A DNA stretch of 64,000 bases from the NCBI RefSeq assembly GCF_000234665.1, contig NC_018332.1, positions 124,001-188,000 on the forward strand, given 5' to 3'. Made by a program: the position numbers and the translations under genes. The notes beneath the pieces are model-generated. The model had not been told where the DNA came from and searched no databases. It was given only the letters and a program-made list of their open reading frames with translations. Positions 1 to 11,043 of the stretch are shown here, one piece after another (the first letter of the stretch is position 1; the number at the start of each line of letters is the position of its first letter). The DNA comes from Leishmania mexicana MHOM/GT/2001/U1103. Its lineage: Eukaryota; Euglenozoa; Kinetoplastea; Trypanosomatida; Trypanosomatidae.

Positions 1-137
1 CACCACCAGAAGCGGCTTCGCATTGGCAGGGATAGGGAAGGAGGGGGTGGGGGGCTGCTTGCCTCCTCCCCACACAGAGAGCGGGGCCCTGTGCCCTGAG
101 ATGCCACGCTGAGGTGTCCCCCCTCCCCCCTCCCGCA
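1..137 (-). mobile_element. SIDER2-type degenerate retroposon, 5' part, cut by the window edge
   Basis: Positions 1-137 match 38398-38542 almost base for base apart from small indels in G/C runs. The shared core covers the segment that on the minus strand reads GACACCTCAGCGTGGCATCT and continues through the CTCTCTGTGTG stretch, which I recognise as the conserved 5' signature of Leishmania SIDER2. The element runs off the left edge, so its 3' end is not visible. It is oriented with the genes. In Leishmania such copies usually lie in 3'UTRs and have been reported to lower mRNA stability; that role is family knowledge and is not shown here. Confidence 0.8.
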
Positions 138-3100
138 GGTCATGAGGGGGTGGGGGTGCAGTCACGTGTGAAAAAGAAAAACGAAGGAAAAGCGCGGCGT
201 TCACGTGTGGTGATGAGAGCACCGAAATGAGAAAGGTAAGCGAAAAGGGAAAGCCGCTGTGGGGAGAGGGAGGGAGGGAGGGGTGGAACGGGAAGGGGGA
301 GAGAGAACGGAAGCGGCACGGCAAGAGGAAGAAAGCCAAAAAAAGACGGCCAAAACAAACATAAAAAAATGTTCATCCCACCGGTGCAGGTATGCGCACT
401 AGACGGCACCTCATGCACGCATATGCGAAGATACACTGCGCCGGAAGACGCTCACCTGTGATCTCGCGCACATACAGGAGACAAGGAAGAGGAGCAGAGA
501 TGAGGGTCAGCCAAACTGGGCACACACGCGCACGCAGTCACAGAAAACGCCTGGGCGGACGTACTCACGGGTGATTGCAAAGGCTCACAGAGAATATTTT
601 TTTTCTTTTCATGAGCAGACGAAGTCTGGATGGGCGCGCGGCAGCCCCCTGCTTCGTATTTTTCCCCCTCTATTCACTGCGCTGAAAGTGAGCCGTTGGG
701 TCACCGCCCGCCCTTTGTGCGCATGCGTGGATATCCACAGACACGTGCGTATATGAGAATAACAACGACAGAAACACGACGAAAGAAAATTTGTTAATCC
801 CCCCTGTGAGCACACAGACACACGCGCGAAAAAAAAGACCAAACGCAAAAGAGAAAAGGGAGAAAAGATGGAGGAAGTCGACAGCAATCAATGAAGCTCG
901 AGGCACGCGCGCGCAGACACACACACACACACGAGAAAAGGAAGATGGTATATCAGTCCAAGAAGAAACGGAGAAGGAAGGAAAGTGGTGAGGGAAAGTG
1001 GGAGCGTGTAGGCGCTAATGACAAGGAGAGAGGGCGTCATCACGAGAGGCCACACAGCTCGTAAAGCCGAAGCAGACCAGGCGGAGAAGACGGACAGTGT
1101 GTGTGTGAGAGAGAAACAACGCAGCTTTGGGAGGAACACATGAGGTGAAGAGACAGACGCAGCATGATGTGAAAATCAAAGTAAAACGTAACGAAGGGGG
1201 AAAACATAGTGAGTTAAGACGTGTGCGTGTGCGCTGACATCTCGTGGCACAAGGACAGACACAGACAAGGAGGAGGGTGCACACAGACACAGGCAGGCAC
1301 GCGCGCACAATGGTGGTGAAGAAGGCAGTGAGAAACGGACGTTCAGGCAAGACCGTAACATTAACACAGCGAAACAAAGCGAAAGAGAGAGCTAGCGCCA
1401 CCTAGCGCGCGTACACTCACACAAGCGTCAATGAACACTATCACCCCCACCCACCTGCGTAGGAGCAGATCGCAATACGGCGAGAGAGAGAGCAGGAAAA
1501 ATGGGCAACTTGGCCAATAATGGCATAGAGCGAAATCGCAGTGAATGCAGGGAGGGCTGGAGAACAAGTCTGTGAAGGCGAGAGATAGACAAAACAAGTT
1601 GATAGACGATATGTCTATCCCGAAAAGCAATCCCGGCGCAAGCAGGCGTCGAGTAACAAACAACAAAAAAAGAGAAATCTGTGTTAGTATCTTCGTGCTC
1701 TGGGACGTGCTGAAGCCCACACAGAGGTTCATGACTAGCGTGTTCACCATGGCGAAAAAAAGCAAAGGTGGACGTCGTACGTCGTGGGAGGCTGGCTGCA
1801 GCGTATCCGTCTTTCACCTGCATCTACCTCAGCCGTATGGACGTCATGGCTCGAAATAAAGATGAAAAAGCGGTGATGACGCGCTTGGAGATGGGGGATA
1901 GAAAGAGGAATAGGGGAGGCGAAACACGGGCTTTCTTGCTCTGAAACCGGCAAGCGCACAGGAACAACCTTTGTGATACATGCACCAAATAATAATAATA
2001 AAACGCGCGCACTGAGTAAGACAGACAGAATCGGGGCAACCATCGCGTCCACAGCGGAGGTTAAGAGAGAGAGGGGGGAGGAGGGAGGGGTGAATGAGAA
2101 CATCAGCAACAACAAAAGGGGTAGACGAGACGACGAGAGAGAGGGGGTACACAAACATACGCGAATAAGGGTGCCCCCGTGTAGGCGCACTCGTGACCAT
2201 TTTCCTCCGACTTTACTCTACCCCCTCCCCTGCCGCCTTTGGAGAACGTCTGCAGAAGAAAAACCCCAAACACGCAACCACGCAGAGGTGAACAGAAAAC
2301 GCGTTCCTTCACTCTTACCCGACACAGCACGACAGAGAAACGACGACTAGCTTCCGGAAGCAATGTAGTGCGCAGGGCAAAGAGCGCGTAGGGAGAAAGA
2401 CACACAACGAACATAAGACGCACGGACAAACAGGTGGAGGAAAGGGAGGCTGGGAAAGAAGGGGGGAGAGGGCAAGGCACGGAGAGAGAGGGAGGGAGGG
2501 GCGTAGGGGGGGGGGCAGTTGGTGGAAGTAAGCACAAGGCAAGACAGAAAAAGAAGAAAACAAAGAAACGACGGCGGTGAAGAGGGGAATGTGAAGCAGC
2601 CAAATCAAGACACAAGCATATGAGGCGAAAGAGAGCGAGACGGAGCCCGCCACACACAGACCACACGCACAGACGCGGACACGTGTGGGACAACAACAAT
2701 AAAAAAGGGAAGCGAAGAGCGAAATCGTTGGGGCGGTGTCGTATGTAGTTTGGCGAGAAAAAGTGGAACAAAAAGAAAGGCAGAAAAAAAGGTGGTCAAA
2801 AAAGGGAAAACAGAGAGAGGGATAGGTAAGAGGGGACGGGGTGGGGGGGGGAGGAATGGCAGAAGACGTGAAGAGGCAAGAAAAAAAACCGATGAAGGCG
2901 AACGAAAATGAACAACGGCAAAAGGAAACGACGAAGAAGCTGCAACAGCAGAAAGGAAAGGGAGACAAACAAACAAACGGAAGGACGGTACACAAGTGCC
3001 CTCCTCCTCCTCCTCCCCACGCCCACACACGCACGCACACACAAACCCTCCTCCCCTCAATAAAAGGAAGAAAGTGCACACGCCAGATCTGAGACAGCAC

Positions 3101-5255
3101 AACGGACGAAAAAGACACCAGGCGAAAAAAGTGCAAACACATCAACATCAACTTTCTCTCCTCTTTGTTGCCCCTCCCTCTCCTCTGCCCCTCATGCACC
3201 TGCACAGCGCAACACCACACGAGCAACAGTCTGTTGTTTGCATCATGGAGAAAGGAAGACACAGCCCCGCCTCGCCCCTCCCTCTCGCCCTACGCTGCCA
3301 AAAAGAAGACAAGAAGAGGCAATACAAAATGAAAAGGAGTGCGCAGCGCGCTGTCGTAGGAAGGTGAAGCGAGGAGGAGAGGGGAGACGTGGAGGAGAGG
3401 TTCGACGTAATATGGACGGCGATATGCAAGGCGGCGAGAGACGGGGGCACAGTGGCGAGAGGGAAGCCGAGAGGATGGGGTGGGGGGTGGGGGGGGGAGG
3501 GTGAACTGTAGAAATCCGTAAACATCCTCCTGCCCTTCCCCATTCTCTCGTACAACGTGAGGCTCGATAGAAGAGAAGAAGGTGCGTTTCACGGTGTCGT
3601 TTGCCGATAACCTGGACACACACCCATGACCGTACATCATCAAGAGAAGAATAAGCAAGAAAAAAGGTCACACACACACACACACATATATATATAGAGA
3701 GAGAGAGAGAGGGGGCACACAAACGCGTGTGAAAAAAGAAGCACACGTGGAGACACATGGAGGAAGAGGAGGAGGAGGAGTGGGGGAGGGGGCGAGATGA
3801 GGGAATGGCGGAGAGAGGACAACCATAGCACAAGCAAAGAAAAACAAGCCAGTGAGACGAGAGAGAAAAAGGAAAAAAAGAAGGCCCGAGAAGGAACAGC
3901 ACACACACACACACGCAGAGCAAATCACTTACAGTCAACAGCATACGTGCGCGGAAGCTACCCGAAGGGAGGAAGAGCAGAACACTTATAGGTGGCAGAG
4001 AAAGAGGGGAGTGGACGGTAATGAGGCTATCGTTAAATCCTGAATTACGCATACTAGGGAGAGGAAAATAAACGACAACAAAAAGACACACACACACAAG
4101 AACGCTTTCACGCAGAGGACTGAAGCTAATAAGGATACACACACTCACGTACGCGCACACGCACACACATATACATACATATATACATACATACGCGGGT
4201 ACCCCATGTCAGCCATGAGCTTACACTACATCCCATGAAAAGAAAAAGACCAAGACGCGACGAAGGACAAACAAAAAAAGACCCTTTCTGTGTGTTTTCT
4301 TCGAAGTGTTCCTTCTGCCACGAACCAGTAAGCAGCTTGACCAATACACAACTACAGTTGGTCTGCCGCTGCTGTACCATGGCTACGTCAAGGAACAGGG
4401 CCAAGCGGCACCGTCTGGCGTCGTTCAGCCCATCGCAATGCGACTGCGTACAGCGCGGGCCAGGCTCGGGGTCATGCTCCACATCACCGAAACGCAGCCC
4501 AAGCAGAAAAGGGGTACTCGGAAGCAAATGTTTGTTGAATCGTCGGCACGATTTGTAGTAGACTGACGCAAGCGTGATCATGAACGCAGGTCTCACCGGC
4601 ACAGCGCCAGCCCAACCCTTTTCACCGAAGCCAAGAGTCCGCCCGCCGTTCCCAAGGGGAGGGTGCCGGCTTTCGTCCTCTCCACAAAGAGTTGGCGCTG
4701 GGTCCTGATACCACGCACTAAGATGGCCGGCAGCATCAGGGATCCGACAGCGAAAGAGATAATGAAGGGAAGAAAAAAAAAGAAACACTCACACTCAGAC
4801 ACCACAGCACCGCTTCACACCACCGCCTTCGATAGAGCCGCCCTCCAGAGAGCGCTCCCTTCGCAACAGTCGCATATACCTATCGGTACGTCTCTCACCC
4901 ATACCCACACACGGCAACGCCATAAAGGACACCGTTGACCGCATATTTTTGGTGTCTTCCTTTTTCTGACTCCTCTCCCACCTTCCATCACTTCTGTGCA
5001 GGCCTCTCCCGTCTTCCTTCTCTGATACCGCTGAGCTCACACCGCCACCGCTCCTTCTGTTTTCCTCATACCAGGTGCCTTCACGTTTCGCTTCCCCATC
5101 TTCGCTCAGCCGACATTATCCATGCGCCTCTTTGTGAGCTTGACGCGGCGGAGCATGTGCCCAATCGGGGCCCTGTTGCGGTAAGCCTCTTCGAGTGCTG
5201 ATGCTTTTTTTTTCCAGAAATAAACACACACATACGCACACACAGAAAAACAGCA
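138..5255 (-). other. Long spacer / 3' untranslated region, no confident gene
   Basis: About 5.1 kb with simple-sequence tracts (CA, GA, TA) and strong strand asymmetry: purine-rich on the plus strand. Open frames here translate to Ser/Pro/Cys/Val/Arg-rich low-complexity peptides and are not credible. Two parts differ in composition: about 4280-4760, which is balanced and non-repetitive, and about 4930-5210, where the polypyrimidine sits on the plus strand. Most of it is probably the 3'UTR and intergenic DNA downstream of the zinc-finger gene. Confidence 0.6.
3669..3712. repeat. Compound microsatellite (CA)n(TA)n(GA)n
   Basis: Consecutive dinucleotide runs CA, then TA, then GA lie directly beside each other in the spacer. 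Such arrays are common in Leishmania intergenic DNA and are likely to vary in length between strains. Confidence 0.85.
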
Positions 5256-7316
5256 CTAGTGTCCCATGCGGCGGCGCATGATGCAGAGCGCCTCGTGCAG
5301 TTCCTCCTCTCCGCGCGGCACGGCCGATTCACAGTAGGGGCACTGTAAGAAGCCGAAGTGATAACGCAGCTGTATCACGGTGAACTTCGCCCGATAGGTC
5401 ACCATCGGATAGCAGGAAGAGAGCCGTCTTGTTGCAAGGGTGCTGTCGGAGCCTTCTGCGTCATCTGGACACTGGATCGAGCCGTGTCCTGTCGCCATCA
5501 AATGTTCTACAAGATTGCCGTAGGTCAGAAAGACCTCGTAGCAGCCAAGTTGCTCGGCTGGGCACTGGTACGCCATGACGACCCGATCCCCAGTAAACAA
5601 GTCTGCTGGTGGGTCGAGAGAGCCCTGGTAGCACTCGGCGTTCACGTCAACGAGCACCTCAAGACTCCTCGGTGATGTGGGGAAGCCGATGACGTCACCA
5701 CAGCCACGGAGGTGGTCGAGGTGGTCGTTGAGCGTGGTGGAGCAAACCAATACCGGCGCTGATGTGGCGGCACCGCCATACCCTGGTAGCTGTGTTGAAG
5801 ATCGTGACACACCGCTCGCCTCATGCGGCGTTGGGTGGTTCACCAGCTGCGGCAGGTCGCACCTGCACTTGCAGCAGTACGTGCTGCAGTGCCCAGTGGC
5901 GTGAATGTGGTGCACCATACGCTCCCAGCTGGAGAAGAGAAACAGGCACTCACGGCACTGGTACAGGACGACGTAAGATGCCTTGCGAACCTCGGCGGTG
6001 GCCACGTGAGAGGATGACGACGCCGGCTGCGACGCAAGCGCACGAAGACCGCTGATATAGCCCGACATTGCATACGATTCGTCCATCAGTGGTACATCGT
6101 CCGCCGTCATGGGTGGCAGCAGCGGACGCCACTGCAGGAACGACGCACCAGAGAACCCGGGTATCTCGATCACGGGAGGCGTCACTGCAGCATTGTCACC
6201 GCCGCTTCTCCCTGCCCTACCTTGGTCCTCCTGGTCTTTCGAGGGTGCAGTGGGGCAATTCGGCGACGTCATCGACGGTAACCGCATATTGCTGCCCGTC
6301 GGCGATGAGCCTGAAGTGTCGGTAAATGTGGTGCTGCTACCATTGTTTTGTACGGTCGGCGTCACCTGCGGGCAGCCCTGCCGAAGATGCACCATTAAAT
6401 CCGCTAGCGTCCCACGTGTATCGCAGCGGCGACAGACAGCCTCATTCCTAATGCATGTTGCGTGATGCACCCGGCGCAGGTGCTCAGCGAGGTGCAGAGG
6501 GTGGAGAAACGAGATGCCACAAACGCACTTGTACTGGAGTGTGGAGAGCCCAGTGTAGGAGTTGCTGTAGTTGTATACGCTGCGTGGCGCCTGCAGTTCG
6601 CAGAGGTAGTCGCGACGGGTGTAGAAGACACCGTAGAAGCCACAGTGGCCGGTGCTCTCCTCGTGCTTTATTGGCCGCTGAGGGCCGAAGCAGCGTAGAC
6701 GCATCAGGCACTGCACGCAGAGGGGAAGGGTGTGTCCACTCTTATCCATATGCTTCGTGGCCTTTGTCCACGTGCCGCAAAGATTCAAGCACTCCATGCA
6801 GCGAAACGGTGTGCGGGTGCCTCCGGCGCTCTCTGACCCACATGGAACTAAGGCGGAGCTCGTGCCTCGGCCTTGCGCGCTACTCTCGAAGTCACCGGGG
6901 AGACTGTAGTCCTGTGCTGATCCCGGGAGCTCGAAGTCTGCCTTTTCATAGGACTTGAAGTCAGGCAGTCCAATGCAGTGGGCGTGAGTGATGGCAATCG
7001 AGGTCAGAGGCCCGGGACCTCTGCTAGAGGTAGAGGCCACCGCGCTGGTAGAGGACGACGAATGCGGTGGTGAGAGCCTCGCTTCCGGCGCTGACGGCTG
7101 GCGGTCGCGATGGCGCTCAATCAACTTTGTCAGGCTTGCAAAGAAGCCGCGGGGCACGATGTAGGTGTCGCACAGTGGGCACTTCACGGCTCCATGTCGA
7201 GTAGCGTAAATGTGGCGGCTCATCTCGTTCCCAGTGCTGCATTTGAAGTCGCACTCGACACAGCCAAGCGGCCGGCGGGGTTGACCGTGTGCATCGCTGT
7301 CGCCGCGAGTATGCAT
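5256..7316 (-). CDS. Multi-C2H2 zinc-finger protein (686 aa)
   Basis: Probably a nucleic-acid-binding or protein-interaction zinc-finger protein; no specific target can be named. Canonical C-x2-C-x12-H-x5-H fingers lie at about residues 19-41, 173-195 and 454-476. A variant with a wider first pair (C-x6-C) is at 585-611 and a C-x1-C version at 264-284. Further Cys/His groups are at 200-224 and 295-315. A pattern recurs: each main finger ends in (A/S)-x-x/G-H and is followed within a few residues by a second CxxC group, suggesting a duplicated module. The linkers are Ser/Thr/Pro-rich. The frame stays open upstream to 7481, but a polypyrimidine tract with AG at 7406-7405 lies inside that extension, so I place the start at the ATG at 7316. 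Family membership is clear; function is unknown. Confidence 0.85.
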   Translation of the reverse strand: MHTRGDSDAHGQPRRPLGCVECDFKCSTGNEMSRHIYATRHGAVKCPLCDTYIVPRGFFASLTKLIERHRDRQPSAPEARLSPPHSSSSTSAVASTSSRGPGPLTSIAITHAHCIGLPDFKSYEKADFELPGSAQDYSLPGDFESSAQGRGTSSALVPCGSESAGGTRTPFRCMECLNLCGTWTKATKHMDKSGHTLPLCVQCLMRLRCFGPQRPIKHEESTGHCGFYGVFYTRRDYLCELQAPRSVYNYSNSYTGLSTLQYKCVCGISFLHPLHLAEHLRRVHHATCIRNEAVCRRCDTRGTLADLMVHLRQGCPQVTPTVQNNGSSTTFTDTSGSSPTGSNMRLPSMTSPNCPTAPSKDQEDQGRAGRSGGDNAAVTPPVIEIPGFSGASFLQWRPLLPPMTADDVPLMDESYAMSGYISGLRALASQPASSSSHVATAEVRKASYVVLYQCRECLFLFSSWERMVHHIHATGHCSTYCCKCRCDLPQLVNHPTPHEASGVSRSSTQLPGYGGAATSAPVLVCSTTLNDHLDHLRGCGDVIGFPTSPRSLEVLVDVNAECYQGSLDPPADLFTGDRVVMAYQCPAEQLGCYEVFLTYGNLVEHLMATGHGSIQCPDDAEGSDSTLATRRLSSCYPMVTYRAKFTVIQLRYHFGFLQCPYCESAVPRGEEELHEALCIMRRRMGH

Positions 7317-7404
7317 TCCGCCTCCTCCTGTGAGAAGTGCTTCTCTTGACGTAAGAGGGTCGGTCACGATGATGTTAAGCGTGGGGTGGGGGTGGGGAGA
7401 TGGA

Positions 7405-7429
7405 CTTGAGGAAACAAAAAGAAAAAAGG
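7405..7429 (-). promoter_or_regulatory. Predicted trans-splice acceptor for the zinc-finger gene
   Basis: On the minus strand a T/C-rich tract (7408-7429) is followed by AG at 7406-7405. The first ATG downstream is at 7316, which decides the start of this gene and leaves an untranslated leader of about 88 bases. Confidence 0.6.
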
Positions 7430-9166
7430 CAAAGGTGGAGCAGGGATGGATAAAGAGAGAACCAGGGAGGAGACAACACAAATATATATAGAGAGATAGC
7501 TATATGTATGTGTGTCTGTGTGTCTGCGGCAAACCTCCAGCACTTGCCGCTGACAGCGCGACAGAACAGAAGTGCGAGGATGCGTGGCCTCGAAAACGAG
7601 AAACAAAACAGCACAAAGTGAGCGATCGCGCGCACAAACAGTGTAGCAGCGCGAAGACACCGAAGAGGGGGGGCGGGGAAGTGCAACTAGTAAGTGTGCG
7701 TGTATACGAGAGAGAGAACGACGTAGATACGGTAACGCAGTACGGCACTGATGGGCGTCGAGGGGGTAAGCGTGAAGAATGCAACCCGAAAAGACAAAGC
7801 GAAATGTATGTATATATGTACATGTATACATATATATAGATATAGATGCGTGTGTGTGGGCGGGTCTGTGTAACGCAGCCTGGCGATGTTTCGGACACCC
7901 CCTCCGCCCGGCCGCCTGCCCCCTTTTACGCTTGTTTCTTTTCCTTTTCGGAGGTGGCTTGATTACCTCGTAAACACGCGCAGAAACGAGGGAGAGGCAC
8001 GGAAGCGGGTGAGGAATGAGTACACGAAAAGAGGGAAAATAAGGAGAAAAGGGGTTGAAGACGTACACCCATGTAAGTACACGCGCCAGCAAGGTCCTCT
8101 ATCAGAGTAAGCTGTGATACCAAAGGCAGGCGCGCACCACCTCAGGCCTTGGTTTACCACGCAGTGAGCGTGTTGACAAAAAAAAAGTCCCGTAAACAGA
8201 AAAGGGGGAGGCAGAGGAAAAGGGAATAGCGCAAGGAGACACGATAGAAAAGACAGAGCAAAAACGAGCACACAAGACAAACGGCAAAGAAAGGAAACAC
8301 GAGAGCGAGTGAGTGAGTGAGTAAGGGCACTCACGGGGGAGGGGGGAGAAAAAAAAATGAAAGAGTGCGAATGGTCGGTGTATCTGCGTGTAAATGGAAA
8401 CAATCGATATGTAATCTGGGAGAGGGAGGAGGGGAGGGGGTGTGAGGGAGAGAGAGAGAGACACACACACAGGCAACAGCCGTGTGGGGCTTCGACAATC
8501 TCGCCGCTTGTTTGGCTGTGTTCTGCGAGTGTGAGTAAGTTCAACACGAAGAGGACGAAGAGAGAGAAAGCTGCAAAGAGTGGTGAAGAGAGCGCAAAAC
8601 GATCGATAAAGCGTAGGCACACGCACACACACACGAACACGAACACACAGAGAGACGCACCAATATTACAAAGAGCAGCAGCGGAACGCGATCAAAAGAT
8701 AAACAACGACACCAACTCGAGAAAGCAAAGAAAAAAAATACACAAGAGAGAAAATCTTGTCTGTTGTCTTTCCTTCCCTCTCAGACACCTCTGACAGAAA
8801 CCCAAAAGTCACGGCAGACGCGCACCGGCTCTTATTCCTTTTTTTGTTGTTTGTTTGTGGGGATGTGTATCACCGTGTCTGTGTGTCTGTGGATGTGTAT
8901 GACCGTGTCAGTGACCGTCAATGATATCGCGCGCGCGAACGAGAGCGAGAGAAAGAGAGACAGATGCCAAGAAATGAACAGAGAAATGATTCTTAAAAAA
9001 AAACAGACCGCGAAAAAGTAGTGAAGACTGGGAACGTAGAACGAGAGAGAGGGGGGGGGACAAGCGAGAGTCAAGCCAAAGATAAAAATGGAGGAAGGCA
9101 GTGGAGTAGGCGACGGAAGCGCAGTAGAAAGATATACAAGAAAAAAAGGAGCCCAAACGAAAGGTG

Positions 9167-9206
9167 CAGACACACACACACACACACACACGCACACACG
9201 CACGCA
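9167..9206. repeat. CA microsatellite
   Basis: A run of CA repeats with a few CG interruptions inside the spacer. Confidence 0.85.
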
Positions 9207-9395
9207 CACCCAAAGAAAAGGCAACACAGGGGAGGAGAGCAAAAAAAAAAGCGGACAGCGTAAGAAGCAAAACGGATGCACAGGTAAACCGAAAAAGAAA
9301 AGGAGAAACAGAAAAGCGAACGAGATCAAGGGAGGGGGGAGAACGAGGGGAGGGCGAAGGGGAGACAGAAGATGGGCGGAGAAAGAACGAGAGAG

Positions 9396-9414
9396 GGGTG
9401 GGTGGGTGGGTGGG
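9396..9414 (+). repeat. Tandem GGGT run, G-quadruplex-like
   Basis: The plus strand carries five or more G-triplets separated by single T residues. This fits the classic G-quadruplex consensus on the antisense strand of the transcription unit. Confidence 0.6.
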
Positions 9415-11043
9415 AATGGGAGAGGGAAGAAGAAAACAGCGAAAAGACGTTTGTGATAGGACCAAAAGAGAGCACAGAAGGAAAAAAAAGGGGACCAGAA
9501 AAAAAAACGAACGGATGCGACAAGGCGAAGCGGAAGGGGAAGAGGGAGTCGGAGCACGGGAGAAGAGTGAAGGAAACGAGGCAGGAGGGCAGACGCGCAC
9601 AGGAAGGGAGGAAGCGGGGACCGGGTCAGACAGCGACAGAAGAAGCCTGAAACAGAAAAAGAGAGAAGCGAGAGATGGTGAAGACAGAGCAACAAGGCGG
9701 AAGAAAGGCAACACATGCAACACACACACACAACGGCAAGACAGATCAAAGGAGGTGTGAAGAGCTTATACTTCCGTCGTGAGGAGTAAGAGAGCCGCGA
9801 AACGTCAACAAGGACCTACACCCAAGTCCAAGTTGTGCCTTGGCGCTTCCTTTGAAGCTTCCTCTGCTTGGGCTCCTCCTGTGTAGGGGAACGAAAATGA
9901 GGGTGGAGGTTACGCAGATGGCCGCTGATGCGTGTGCGGGTACCTGTGAGAAGAGGAGAAGGGGGGCAGGTGAAGGTGCTGTTGGTTTCTCCACCGAACC
10001 TTGTATATAGTTCTGGCTGTGAAGGAGGGGGTGAAGGAAGAGTGCCTCGCTGGTAATGGTTGCCTTTCTGTTTGTGCAGGTCCAATGCTAAAGTTCTTCT
10101 CTGTGAAGGGGAGGTGGTGAGGGTGTGTGTGTGTATGTGTGTGTATGTGCAGGAGGAAAGCCGTCACAAGGAGGGTAGACAAAGGAATAGAGAGAGGGAG
10201 AGGCAGAGAAGCAGGGATGGCGGACTCCGCCCCTACGCTGCCTCCAACAACAACAAAAAAACAAAGTGCGGTTATCGAGACGACGTTGTGCCAGTGGCGC
10301 CGCGCTCTTTACGCTTACTTGTGTGTGTGTGCGTGTGTGGCGTTCCGCTAGACCTCCACACGCACCGAAGCAACAAAAATACCGGGCGAAAACAGAACTT
10401 GGAGAAGGGGAGGGAGACGAGGAAGGGAGTGTGCGGGGCGACAAGATGCAAAAAAAAAGAAAGTAAGGATGATGCCTAACGTTTCGTCCCCCTTCCTTTT
10501 CCCCTTGTCTTTTCCCGCCTCTATTGTGCGCGGCGTGGCAAGCGAAACCTGTTCACGTGGACCTCTGGCAGACAAAGGTGTGTATTCGGCGGCAGTGAGG
10601 CGACACACCAACGAAGGAGAAGGGGGTGGAGTTATAGAAATGAGGGAGACGGGTAGAGTTGTAGCGGAGGCGCCGGCGGCAAGGGAGTGTAAAGTGCTCA
10701 TTGAGAAGAGGGCATAGCCCGAAAGGTGTTCAGCGCTGGTACTGTGCAGCAAGACGCGCAGAGAGGGACCAGGGACGCACCTCTCGTCGCTGCGCACCCA
10801 GATCATTAACCGATTCGGTACTTCGGATGATGTTTTTGAATAGCTTACGGGAAAGCGTGTCGCCGATACTCCGTCAATGTACGAGACGTCTCCTCTACGT
10901 TGAGTGGAAGACCCGTCTAAAGGGTCCTTCGGGCCTTGCGTTACACGCCCACGATGAACTCCTCTCTTGCTCTTTGCCTGTGTGATTTTTTGTTTTACAT
11001 CCAGGCATCATGATCGGGAACAGTAGACAGGGAGAGAAAGCCA

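Larger units (their letters stand above)
7317..11043 (-). other. Long spacer, no confident gene
   Basis: About 3.7 kb between the zinc-finger start and the broken gene. It contains purine-rich plus-strand sequence, CA and TA dinucleotide runs, and a GGGT run. No open frame has gene-like composition. Apart from the short leader of the zinc-finger gene it is probably the 3' flank of the broken gene. Confidence 0.55.

Noticed and set aside
2315..3262. Minus-strand frame of 315 codons in the first spacer, with hydrophobic Cys/Phe/Val stretches
   Set aside because: The membrane-like look comes from pyrimidine-rich and GT-repeat DNA. There is no domain, and overlapping frames look the same.
8832..9749. 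Minus-strand frame of 305 codons resembling a membrane protein
   Set aside because: Phe/Ser/Leu/Cys/Val-rich translation of C/T and GT tracts, a typical artefact of Leishmania spacers.
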